Shown piece by piece: positions 24,983 through 36,882 of a stretch of DNA of 64,000 nt. The notes beneath the pieces are model-generated. The model did no database searches, had not been told where the DNA came from, and saw nothing but the letters and a program-made list of their open reading frames with translations. Position 1 is the stretch's first letter, and each line of letters starts with the position of its first letter. The position numbers and the translations under genes were made by a program. This stretch comes from Pelecanus crispus (taxonomy: Eukaryota; Chordata; Aves; Pelecaniformes; Pelecanidae). The stretch lies in NCBI RefSeq assembly GCF_030463565.1, contig NC_134643.1, forward strand, positions 167,484,491 through 167,548,490, given 5' to 3'.

Positions 24983-25379
24983 GGACCTCCATGGGCTGCA
25001 GGGGCGCAGCCTGCCTCACCATGGTCTTCACCATGGGCTGCAGGGGAATCTCTGTTCTAGTGTCTGGAGCACCTCCCTCCCCTCTTTCACTCACCTTGGT
25101 GTCTGCTAAGTTGTTCCTTTCACATATTCTCACTCCTCACTCTGGCTGCAGTTGTGCAGGTTTGTGGTTTGTTTTTTTTTTTTTTCCCCTTCTTAACTAT
25201 GTTATCCCAGAGGTGCTACCACCATGGCTGATTGGCTCGGCCTTGGCCAGCAGTGGGTCCATCTTGGAGCCAACTGGCATTGGCTCTATCAGACATAGGG
25301 GAAGCTTCTAACAGCTTCTCACAGAAGCCACCCCTGTAGCTCCCCCACTCCCAAAACCTTGCCATGCAAACCCAATACA

Positions 25380-28300
25380 GTCAGTCAGGATGGAGCACAG
25401 GACAGCAGTGGTGGCAGTGATGCCTTACCTGGCCACCACCTGCCATGCCTCAACCTCTCCTGTGTGCTACAGCTGAGCCAACCTCACCAGCCTTTCACTT
25501 TCTGATGAGCACTCTTCTTCACCATGCTGTCTCCCTGGTCCAGGGCCATGATGCGACTGTACAAACCCTTGCGTCAATGTGATGGGAGAGGTGGCACACG
25601 CCTGGAGCAAGAGACGTGGCAGGATAGAACAGCCATGAGAGTAGAAAGTCAAAGCCCCCTTTTCCATAGTTCAGTAGTCAAGCTCCCAATCCAGTTCACT
25701 TCATTTCCTAAATACCCGAAAGTATTCTATTTTAAAATAAGCCATCTTGTTACAGTTCACTTTCATTATCTTTCCATGAACTTAAACTGAATCTGCTTGT
25801 GTCCACTTCATCCAAGGTCATCTTCTACAATGAGTTTTTCTATAACCAGTTGTATGGCTAACAAAATAGGTTAAGGTAACGTCATCTTTGATTGGCTCAA
25901 TGACCAGTGAGCTGTTGCATCCAAGAATACCTGGGTCTGCTGATTATTAGTAGGATTATTTTCCATTTAGTAACTGTGAACTTTAAGTATTTGCAATGAT
26001 GGGATTCCCAAAAGCACCTATTTCTGACGAAACTGCAAAGCTTTCTCCCACTTCTAAATCCAATACTAGGAGTGTGCAGCAGAGCCCTAGTACTAATTCA
26101 CTGATCCCCTTTCCCAATCCCTAGTTCCTTAATCATCTCTTGCAAAATCAGTACATAATACCACACTCTTCTTTTTACTTTGTTTTGTCTACTTCCTTAA
26201 CAGCTTACAGATTTGCCACTTGTTCTTTCTGTCTGTCTGTCTATCCATCTATTATCTTCTATCTACCTGTTGTGGTCATTGCTGTTGCTCCACCATTGTC
26301 TGTGCAATATCCACATGTTCTTCCCTCTGTTAACTCACTGACCAACTCCCTAGCAGGTGTGCAAACACTGTGGCTGTGTCTCCCTGATCTTGTCCACATT
26401 CCTACCTGTAGCAGACCCATTACCCTCTATGTTTCTGGCTACATTAAAGCTTTTTTCAACAGTAGGATTCTTCCTCTGTCCTTCCATTTTTTTATTCCCT
26501 TGTCCATTGATATCTCTGCCTTTAAATTACTTTTCTCTCTCTGTGTGGTAAAACCAAGCATATGGCTTCCCTAAATCTCACCTAACCTCTTCCTCCTTTA
26601 TTTTTTTTTTGAAAACTCCTCTGTTTCCAGGCTTGCCAAACATTTATCCCACCAGACTGGTAGCTTAGACATGCAGGTGGAGCCCCTTTACCAAGAGGAG
26701 TCCTGTTCCTGGAAATGGCTACTATTGCAGTAAGAATTTGGTGATGTTCAGTTTATGCCCTGCTGCCTTGAGGGGTGGCACATGGGTTTTCTTTTTCCTG
26801 GATCCCTGAAGAAGTGCAAGTATTCCTTTTCAATGTTATTATCGATAACTTATAAGAATTTGATGATTATTTGGTGTGAGCTAATCAAGCAGAAAAGTAG
26901 ATTAACTGCATTAATTGACTTTCATTTAGCTTTTATTGGAGTTTACTTCTTCAGCAGTTAGTTGCTGAACTTGAAGATTGCTTATTTCATCCTATGGGAA
27001 AATCACTGTGTATTATCCACTGCTGTAGGTGCCTGTGGTTTTCTGGTTTAAGGCTGTTGAGGCAGGTGTAGATGTACAGGACACAGCATCTTAACTCATC
27101 TGCCCTGGCCCCTAGCTGTGACTGGAAGCGTTGAGATAGCAGTGCCATTGACTCTTGCTGGGATCGCATGGACAGTTGCACCTCTTGTGTCGGCCAGAAA
27201 TAACCTTGGCAAGAAAGAAGTGAGCCAAGGAGAGTAGGAGCAAACCTAATGGGTGTGATGATGTGAAAACAAGCCTTTGGGCCAAAAGGCTTCTGCAGAC
27301 ATGGATTGAGCTGTTTGAGTAGTCACAGTCCTTGGTAACTGGCTGTTCCTACCAGTTGCTGGGCTTGTCACCATGACAGCAGGACCCCATCATGAGGCAC
27401 GTCAAGTCACTGTGGCATTCCTTCATTACGCTAAAATCCCTGGGGATGTTGCACTGAGACGGAGTGGGTGTGCTCACACAATCCTTTACAAAGCTGCCTG
27501 TGTGGCTGCCCATCCAGGGGCAATAAAGAACATCTGGGGTGTGATTTCCCTTCAGAAGCTGGTCACTTAAATATGCATGTCTAAATGTAGGTGACTACAG
27601 ATGCACCAGGTATCTACAACCCCACTGTGATTAATGGAGCCTGGAGAATGATTCAGATGACCAGATTTAGGTTTCCACTGGAAGGTGAGAAGAATAAATT
27701 TAGGAGTCCACCATCTGGACCTGAATCCTACCTTTGATGACTGATAAAACCTTCATCATCTCCAAAGGTTTTCCAAATGACAATTTGGAAAATAGTTGAC
27801 CAGTAAACTCAGGCACTTTGTAAGCAGGTAGAGGCTTTCAACCCAAGTTCAACCCAGCCAAAGCTAATGGTTACACACCCACACAGTCCTTCTCCATCCT
27901 TCCGTGGGCTGGAGAAGCTACCACTGCCCGGTCCCACTCCCCACCCCATGCCTCTTGTGCTAGAGCCGGAGGGAGACCAGCAACAGCTCCTCTCGTGCCC
28001 CACATATAGTGACACAGCTGGGGCAGGTCAGCACAACAGTTGGGTGGCAAACACAGTGGCTGCGAAATATTCACTATTTCCTTTCTATTACTTGTGCTGT
28101 TCAATATTTGGGGAGAGACCATGTCTTGGGTTGGGGATGGGATCTGTGTAAACATGTGGTCCTGTCCTTCCCTGTTTGCCAGGGTAGAATGGCTTAGTGC
28201 TGCTTCTCCTTTTGTCCACCTAAGCCACAACGGAGGTGCATTTTCTTTGCCATTACTGCCACCTCCAATCCCTGCTTCAAAACCAGCTTTCTGAAACTCA

Positions 28301-31300
28301 GGATGAAAAATATTTCCCTCCGTTCTGAGCACAGGTAGGTTTTGCTTGTTGAGGCAAAGGTTTGCAGTGCCTGTCTTTCTGCACCGCAGCGCCAGCAGAT
28401 ATGTCTCACAGGAACATTTATCCCTGAAATGGACATTCGGGCATCTATTTGCTCAAAGATATGAACACAGAGACTTTTATTTCCACAATTTAACCTCTTT
28501 AACCTTGTTTGTCTACTAACAAATCCCATTTAAGTGCTTTTCTTTTTATTTCAGTTGCTGTTGCACAGAAAAAAGTTCATCGAGAAGACTCTCTGCTTGT
28601 GCCAGAGCTTACTGAATAAAAATAGGTTTGGGGTTTGGGTTTCTTTTTTTTCATTGCAGAGAGGCCCAAACCAGTCACAGGGTTCCTCATTTCTGTCACT
28701 GAGCCTGCAGATGATGCCCTCTGAGTGATGCTGGCTGGGAGCATGGTGCTTCCCATGATGGGTGCAAACCACCCATTTCCCGACCACCTGGCAGTGATGC
28801 AGCAGCAGCACTGGGGATGGCAGCAGGGAGCAGGTTGGTGTCCTTGGGCACGTTCAGCCATCCAGCAGATTGTCCCAAGACCACATGGGGACAAGGACAG
28901 CCAGGAGTGGCCTGTGCACTGGCCAGCCCATGCTGCTGCATGGGGTGCTGACCAGGGCCAGGTGCCATGTGTCCCTGTGGGAGACATCCATCCCAAGGGG
29001 GAAGTACGTGACTGGCGTGTTACCATTTCCATGTGTACGTTAAACAGCACTGATTGCAAATTAACAGTCTTTTAGCCTGCATTAGAGTATTGTCATTGAA
29101 TAACTGTGCACAGTGTGAAAATTGCCATGGATGGCAGGGCAATTCAAGGATGAAAATAGGTGCCCTTCGAAGCAGGATATGCACAGCCACATCCTCTGCA
29201 AGCTGATGGTTTTCCCAGGGTAGCCCAGCCTGGGAAGTTAGCCACGCCAGGCAAATGTGAGTCAAAATGCTTTCAGCAGATGCTGGGAAAAATGAAGAAA
29301 TGCTCAGGATTGTTTAACCGAGCACAGACACTTGACAGCGTGGTCCAAGCACCAGCACAGCTGGTTCCAGAGCCGTGCCACACCGAGATGAGGTTCTCCG
29401 ACAGCAAGAGCGAGGATTTGGCCCCGGGTGATGGGGGCAGCTGCATAAATCATGGTGCTTTGGCCAGCTCTGTGCCATGAAACCACTCCAGGCACATGAG
29501 CTTGTGCTCCTGGAGGGGTGCAATGGGCTGGGACCAAGAGCCAGTCCGTGCCCCATGTGGGCACTGAGTATTTCAGGAAGACCCATGGCTCCATGCAGAC
29601 CACCTTAGGCAAAGAGGTTTGGGTGCAGTATGTCCCTCAGAGCACACATCATGCTCATGCAAGGCAAAAAAAAGGGGTGGAGGGCAGAGGCAGGGGAGAA
29701 AGGAAACAGCTGCCTTGTGTATGAAAAGACTTGCCAAGCTCCCATGGTTAAATTTAATAGCTGGGTGCTGCAAGCCCGGGAGAACAATGTAATTTATGTC
29801 ATTACTGCTAAAAAGCTGGTTTGATGGTGAGGGCTTCATTTGAGTTGCCTAAAACGTTTAACAAAGAGGAAAGTAAAAACAAACATGAACGTTGTAATAA
29901 AAATGATGAGGATTTTGGGGAGACTGCCAGGCACATTTTTCCAGCGGTACAAAGTTCTCTCCTGAAAAGTGGCTCATTTTGTCTATTTTAACTCTAAGAC
30001 ATGAAGCTGGAGTTAGAGGTAGAAGGAAATAATTAGGTTTTGCTTTAACTACACAAGTTGCTGGAACAGTTAGTTAAGTCACCCTGTTGTGCTTGAATAG
30101 CAGAAGTGATGGTGTGCTTTTTTCATTCAGAATTAATTTCCTCTTCTTGAAAAATGACTTCTTAAGCATCTTTTTAAGGTATTTTGGGGATGCAAATGGA
30201 AGGAGACAGAATGGGTCCAAAGGGAGGAGGTCAGGGTGTTTGTGCTAAACCCAGCTTTTCTACCAGTACATTGAGTACGACAATCCCATCCTCACAGGAG
30301 TAAAAGCAATGCGTGTGGCTAACCCTGCTGTTTCGCCTGTTTTTGTGTTCGGTGCTATTTTTAATGCATCATCTCGTCCAGCATTAAGTGGAACGTGGCA
30401 GGAACTCAAGTTAAAAAATGCAACCAGCAAAGCTGCTGCTTCATGATGGCACCGCCATGCCACCTCCTCTTAATTCTGGCTGGTAGGAGGCCGTATGGTG
30501 CTGGGTACCGCTAGTCCACCTCAGCAAATGCCACTGTGTGCTGCAAGGGGAATTGCAGCTCAGAGGTGGTAAATCTGCAGATTATTTCAGCAATGTGTTG
30601 AAGTTGGCTCAGGGTGCCTTCCTTGACCACCTGCTCATCCTCTGCCAGCAAAACACACCGAAGGACTCACGCAGCCTCATAGTGAAAACTGAGGCAGCAT
30701 CAGCTTCTGATTTACCATCTGGGCTGAAGCACTTCTCTGAGGCATTTTTGCCCTGAGCAGCCGGTCGGCATCGGCTGCCATCCTAGCCAGTCTCCTCCTG
30801 CAGCATCTCTTAGGGTGGTGGCACTTAAATTACTGATATCAGGAATTCACCGCAAAGCTCCCCATCCTGCAGACAGGGCTGTGCCTGCCTGTATTCGCCC
30901 ACCATTTGGCACCACTGGGATCACTGGGAACAGGCCAGGTGCCACCAACCCTTTTCCTGCAGAGACATGCACTCCTCACACCCCTCCCTGCTCCCACCAT
31001 AAAGCCCTTCTCTGTTGCAGGGGGGACATTTGGGGTGATGGTCAGCCCATCTCCATGCAGCAAGGCTGATCTTTGTTTGCTGGGTAGCAATGATTTTGCA
31101 ACAGAACTGCTACCAAACAATTCAGATTATCTGCTCCAGCGCATTGAGGGACAGCTGGTAAAGCAAATAGCAACAATCCAGAGAAATTATCTTTATTTGC
31201 CTGTAAGCATAGCATTGTAATGCGAGGCTCAAGTGAGCCTCTTTTTTTGGCACGCAAGGTCAGCATTGCCTTTTGCATATGGCATACATTAGAGTAAGTC

Positions 31301-34300
31301 CCAGCCAGGCACAGCGTCTCTTTACCAAGAAGCTGCATTTAAAACTTAGATGCTTTTTGCTGCTCTTGTCAGAGATCAGCTTACAGAACAGGCAGGCAGT
31401 GAGCTTTCCAGTCTCATGTGAGCACATACTTGAATATCTTTAAATGAGTTTGAAGAACAATTTATTTTACTTTTTCTTGGTTTAGACTTGTTGCTACACA
31501 CAGGAGATGGTCACCAATTTCCCATGAGCTTTGACAGTACAAGATGAGGGATGTGCACTCCAGAAAATCCTACCCGATTTTAATGATGCCATACAACTCA
31601 TTCCCCCTTCCCTCCCCCTTATGCAGCTAATGTTACATGGTGGTTTCTTATAGTGAAAAATATGCCTTTTGTTGAGCAAGCCAGACCCACAGACTCCGAA
31701 TATCTCTGTAACTTAAGGGTTTGCCATTGGTTTTCTGTGCCTTTCTTTGCGTTGGCATGTGCTTTGCAGTCCCGTTCTCCTCTGACTCCTACAGCTGGGG
31801 AAACAGAGGCAGGAGGGAGGTGCTGCAGGCAGGACATGCAGGCAGCAATGCAGCTGCTGGGGCGTAAGCATCTTGGGCCATTCGGGACGCACCATTACAC
31901 AAGACCTCCACAGCGGTGGGGCATTTGTGTCAGGGCCCCCCAGGAAACCTTTGCCCTCTGTCTCAGCCGTCACTGCTGGTGGGCCCCCACCCGAGCATCG
32001 CTGATGGTGCTGCCGGGGCTGTGCAAGGACGGGCACGGTGTGTGCAGGCAGCACTGCGCCAACCTGCTCGCGAGAAACTTCTCTTTTAGTCAGTGGACCT
32101 GTGGTCTGTCCTCTGGCTGGCTCCTCCATGGAGGTTTCCAACAAGGAGACGGCTTCGGCGCTGGAGCCAGCTTGGAGCGGGCGCTGCACGGAGGTCTGAC
32201 TCAGACGCACAGGTTGCCAGATACCCACCAGCTGGCAGAGTATTTCCATCATTAATAATCACAGGATTAAATGCAAAGCGGCAACCGTGTTTCCAGAATG
32301 AGCCAGGGTTCTCAGCCTTAGTGCCTCTGAAAACAAGTTACTTTTCCTTAAAGGGTCCAGATCCAGCCTGTATAGTGCTCCTGGAAGGACCTTGGCTCTC
32401 CTTCAGGTTCTGTTCGTCACGTTTGTACCATACCTGTGCTGTCACTGTCACTGGGTGAGGGGGGCATCAGAAAGTGTCAGGCACTATTCCTGGCATTAAC
32501 ATATGAAGTACATTTAACTGACTCCACTGGACCATCCCACCCAAGGCAGATCATTTGATACACTTTGTCTTTTCCCCTGTTTCTAGCAGTGGCTACCGAA
32601 ATTTCAAGACATTAGTCTGAGCAGCTCTGGAGTATTATGACTGTTGCTGTGCTTTTATTCCTTCCCATCATTATCCATTTAAGCATTGTATCCGTTTCAG
32701 TGCTATCAATTTCTTGACTGTGGTTATCACATGCAATAAACTCCACTGCCTTGTATTTATGCTGTCTTCCAATGTTTTCCCTTTCAGTGTTGCTATAAGA
32801 AGGTGCATGGACCCTGCTGGATCTGCATTTGCTGTACAACTCATCAACTGTCACATCTTCACCTCTTAGTCTCATTGTATTAGTCTCATCTCTAACTTGA
32901 ACAATTCTCATTTTTTTCACTGCTGACTGCAGAAGTTTTGCATATCGCTAATCCTTCTCGTTCTTGTCTCCGGCTCGCTTTGCTGTTTCTGCTGTATGCT
33001 GTGAAATGGCATGCTAATCACACTCTACAGTAATTTCCAGTGGGGGTACAATAAATTTATAAAAAGGCTCAATAGTTTGTCAATTTTCAGACTTGCTATC
33101 TTTTATGAGGCCAGGTTATTGGACACAATAAAATGCAATGATGCCTGGATCAAGGTGACTTGAATTAGTCTAGGACATACAGTCCATGTACGATGAAACC
33201 TTTAAAATCATTCCTTTCCACGTGCATCTCAAAAAGGATTTCCACCCACCATTGTGCTATGTATCTAGTTTTCCCAGCTAGCACCAGAGCCTCCCGGTCT
33301 TCCCTGGTATTTAAGAAGCTAGCTGTATATTTTGCTACCAGCCAATTCTGCCCCCACACTGCTGTTCCAGGTCATTGGCAGCTCTATTAATCACTGTTAG
33401 CAGTTTGGAAGGAGAGCATACCCAATTCCTCACCTCTAACTGCATTAAAATTAATAATTTTTCCCTCCTCCTTTGTCTCCTGCCTGTTTCAGTTGCTAAT
33501 CAGAAACATCTTTTGCCCGCTCTTGCCATTTCCGTGCCTTGAGTACCTTTACTAAGCGAGTGGGAATGACAGGTTTGACAGCGCCAGCGAGCTCTTCTGC
33601 TGGGTGATTTTTGCTGACCAAGTTGTTAGTGCTGGAAAGAGCCTTGGCAGGGCATGGCACCCGGCTCTGAGCAGAGTGGGGAACCGTGGGAAGAGAAACT
33701 TCTTAGCAAGTTTCTGTGGTGTAAGTAGGATGGCATTTCATGGAAGCACTTGAGCGTATTCCCCATTCTGCACTAGCAGTACTATTTCTTGTGCTTACAG
33801 GTGGGCAAACAGTCTGACAGCCTGCCTTGAAGACTTGGCAGTCACTTGATCTGTGTACATGAATGTCCAGGGTAGCTCCAGGTAGGAGATGCTTGATACT
33901 TCCCATCCCACAGCCCTGGAAGAAGCTCGCAGAGAGGAGGGCAGCCTGCAAAGGCGTATGGCACATTTGCTACCCAGAAAGACAACCAGCAGGAGGGTTC
34001 ACAAAACAGTGGATTTCAAATACATGCAGCACAGGCACTGGAAGTGAATTGCAAATTCACATCAAGCACTGGCAGAAGGAAGTTGCTTCTAAAAGCCATA
34101 CTCAGTCAGGGAATACCCCGTGACCTTGCAACCCATCAACACCGCCTCGGTGCCATGAATCTCAATTAGCACCGGCAATGCTCGCAGCAAACATTAAACA
34201 AGCATCTCCCAGGCTAGAAGGTCTCATTCAAAAGCTCTTGGGCAGGGAAAGGAGAGAGTACATTGTCACTAAAACCTATCATCCGTTGAAATGGAAGAAA

Positions 34301-34863
34301 GTGGCGGAGTCTGTGAGGATTTCGATGAAAGCTGCTTTTAGCTTGAAAATATGAGGAGAAAAGGAACACAATGAAATACAAAACTCAGCTCCTGTCATGC
34401 ACTTAAGGACGCCCCTGCTGACTCCGTTGGAAGAAGGTCAAATGGGAAGGCCGTGCTTTGCTGCTTCCAGTTGCTAATAATTATTGCCTGTGCAACAGGT
34501 GATGAGCGCAGGTTTTGCAAGTGGCCTCAGAGGAGCTTGTACCCACTCTCTCGCCTGAAAACCAAAGGTCTCTGTCTTCACTGAAGAAGAAGAAAGCGAG
34601 GACATATAGGCACGCTTTGCAAAATGACAGGGTCACTTGCTCCGGCTGCAGGTACAAGAGCCTCCCTGACCTCAACCTTCATTTAACAAATTACAAACAA
34701 AACTATATTTGGCAGACGAGGCTTTCATCACAAGGTGGCACGTTAGCGTGCGTCACGCAAAAAGGACCGAGTGCTGGTATGGATGGAGAAGCAGAGGCAG
34801 GAAACACCAACTCCATGCCTCCTGGCTTGGTGGCTGGATCATTTATAATGAAAGTAAAAACTA
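25380..34863. other. Long non-coding stretch
   Basis: No gene is recognised over about 9.5 kb. Contents that can be named are a TCTG/TCTA microsatellite (26225-26270) and a possible very old repeat at about 27570-27760. GC-rich patches at about 27900-29500 and 31650-32250 have open frames on both strands. The longest plus frame, 200 codons at 31653-32255, overlaps a 179-codon minus frame at 31713-32252 and has no domain features. Confidence 0.55.
26225..26270. repeat. Tetranucleotide microsatellite, TCTG/TCTA-like
   Basis: TTTCTGTCTGTCTGTCTATC followed by further CTAT-type units up to the CTACCTG boundary. The array is imperfect. Confidence 0.75.
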
Positions 34864-34972
34864 GGAATCATTAAGATTGGAAAGGACCTCTAAGATCATC
34901 ATTCCAATCATCAACCCAACACCACCATGCCCACTAAAGCATGTCCCAAAGTGCCACTTCTGCGTGTGCCTT
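34864..34972 (-). mobile_element. CR1 LINE fragment (3' end)
   Basis: The plus strand reads AATCATTAAGATTGGAAAGG, then ACCTCTAAGATCATC, then CATCAACCCAACACCACCAT, then GCCCACTAAAGCATGTCCC. This is the reverse complement of a CR1 3' UTR, so the element points to the left. The ATTCTATG tail is reduced to AATCATTAA. Only about 110 bp remain. Confidence 0.85.
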
Positions 34973-36644
34973 CCCCCTCCTTGCCCAACTCAAATGTGTA
35001 CAGGTCTGAAACAAGATTAAATTTCTTTTTTTTTTTTTTTTTCCCCTTCAGAGGCCATTTCAGGCAAACTGATTTTACTAGATGTCAGCTGGCCTCAGCC
35101 TGAAAATGTTTTTTTGGAAAAATTGTTTTTAGCAGCTCTGAGAAAGCGTTTCCCTATAGGTACATGCCAGTGGAAACTGCCTGTTTGAATCACCTCACAA
35201 GGACCCTTCAGAGCAGCTCTCAGACACGGGCAATTTTGATGTGAGAACAGGCATTTCAGCTATCGCTTTTGCTTTCCTCTTCAGGACAGAAAGAGCATTT
35301 AGAGGGTTTTTTTGGTGGATTTTGTCGGACTGCCATCGTTTCTGTGGGGGGAGTTCACACGTTGACTTCTCTCCTGTAGCCATTTTCTTATTGCTCCCTC
35401 TCCAGCTGCAAATGTCTCTATCAGTAAAAGCAGTTACTATTATTACAAACTTTTTTCCATGTTTCTCCTGGGTTTTGCATGACAGCCAAAGTCTGTCTGT
35501 GGAATCACTCCTTCCTCAGTCCACTCAGGCTATCCCATGAACTCACAAGCCAAAGTGCCCCATGCTCATTGCTTAAATAATTAGCTGTAGAAAGATCTGC
35601 ATCCCTGGGTAAGGGCTGGTGAGTCCCCGAAGGGTCTCGCTATTCATCACCACGCTGCCAAACAGGCCAGAGAGCTTGATTTTAAGTAGGTAGCCTCCAA
35701 GATCAGGTTCACAAAGCATTGCTCTGGTTTTTCTTTCTCCCCCACTGCTTAAGGATCAGGGAAAGCACTCAGCATCTAGAACCAAGATGCATGCAAGAGA
35801 CGAGTTCCCTGCCTGCTTCCTCCTTTCCCATCCAGCAAGCCGGAATGTGAAAACTCCCCCTGCCCCCTGCAAAAAAGCACCTTACATTCCCTCTGACCAT
35901 TACATTTGTGAGCAGAAATGTGTTGTTACAGACAAACGCACCCTTCGCATTTTATAACAGCCCTTTAAAAATAATTCTAGCCAATTTACTAAGCCTGACC
36001 TCCTATTTCCCTGGCGTTGCAAAGGCCAGCTCTATTCAGGCTGTCCCTTTCCAGGAGATTCCCCATTCAAGCGCTTGAAATGCTTTTTGTCTCTTTTGCC
36101 ATGTACAGCACTAAAAGGACTGGAGTAGAGTTTATGTTTACCCAGGCTATTTTTATAAGTACCAGACTTACAGAGCTACTTCTTACTTCACTGGGATTTT
36201 TCAAACAAGCGCAGAAGAGAGATTGAAACTCTGAGTTCTTATAACAAACAAAAATAATACAAACTTCCTTTCCTCCTGTTGCCTTATGCTCTGTATGTGT
36301 TGATACACTTAGAAACAGAGTAGTTCTGAAAACAATGGCTTTTCCAAGTTCCTTTAGAGTTTAAATTTTATTGTCGTTTATTGTTACTACAGGAGGCAGT
36401 TTTGCTGGGAGACATGAGTGTGGGGACCCGTTGTGCCATGGAGTGCTCCTTTGGGTGAATAACTGTCTCTATGACTTCTTTTCTGTAAGTGTGAAATGAG
36501 GATGTAATGCATCCATTTTGCTCAAGAGTTTAAAGATCATTGCCTGAGAGCATGATATAGACTATAAACTCAACAAAGAGAAGCCAAAAAATCATGGTTT
36601 TTTAAACAAATTTCACTGCAATTCATTGTTAGCCCATTAAAACA
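34973..36644. other. Non-coding stretch
   Basis: No gene is recognised. A T-tract lies at 35025-35042. The short open frames have no family features. Confidence 0.5.
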
Positions 36645-36882
36645 AAAGGCTGATGATAAAAGAAATTTTTTACAATGAGGGTGGTGAAGCACTGGAACAG
36701 GTTGCCCAGAGAGGTGGTAGAGGCCCCATCCCTGGCAACATTCAAGGTGAGGTTGGATGGGGCTCTGAGCAACCTGATCTGGTTAAAGCTGTCCCTGCTC
36801 ACTGCAGGGGGGCTGGGCTGGGTGACCTCTAAAGGTCCCTTCCAACCCAAAGCGTTCTATCATTCTATGATTCATTCTATGA
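36645..36882 (+). mobile_element. CR1 LINE, 5'-truncated 3' end
   Basis: This is the best-preserved CR1 in the window. It contains GAAGCACTGGAACAGGTTGC, CCAGAGAGGTGGTAGAGGCC, CCATCCCTGGCAACATTCAA and GGTTGGATGGGGCTCTGAGC. These are followed by AACCTGATCTGGTTAAAG, a GGGCTGGGTGACCTC block, AGGTCCCTTCCAACCC and a tail of ATTCTAT-type units ending at 36882. The orientation is plus. Only the 3' UTR is present, so no coding capacity remains. Confidence 0.95.

Larger units (their letters stand above)
24270..25379 (-). mobile_element. Solo LTR of an avian endogenous retrovirus
   Basis: On the minus strand the element begins TGTATTGGGTTTGCATGG (at 25379) and ends CAGGGTCAACCCACCACA (at 24270), so it has the TG...CA ends of a retroviral LTR. 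It is 1110 bp long. Near its sense 5' end are an AGCCAATCAG (CCAAT-box) segment near 25227-25236 and a TATA-like AACATAGTTAAGAAG near 25189-25203, which set the orientation. The flanks are GTCGG (24265-24269) and GTCAG (25380-25384), a 5-bp target duplication with one mismatch. A 5-bp duplication is usual for ERVL/class III elements. No internal gag, pol or env sequence is present, so it is a solo LTR left by recombination. I know similar LTRs from neoavian genomes, but the exact family name needs a library search. Confidence 0.85.

Noticed and set aside
31713..32252. A 179-codon minus-strand frame opposite a 200-codon plus frame
   Set aside because: Mutually antisense frames in GC-rich DNA are a composition effect; neither shows a domain.
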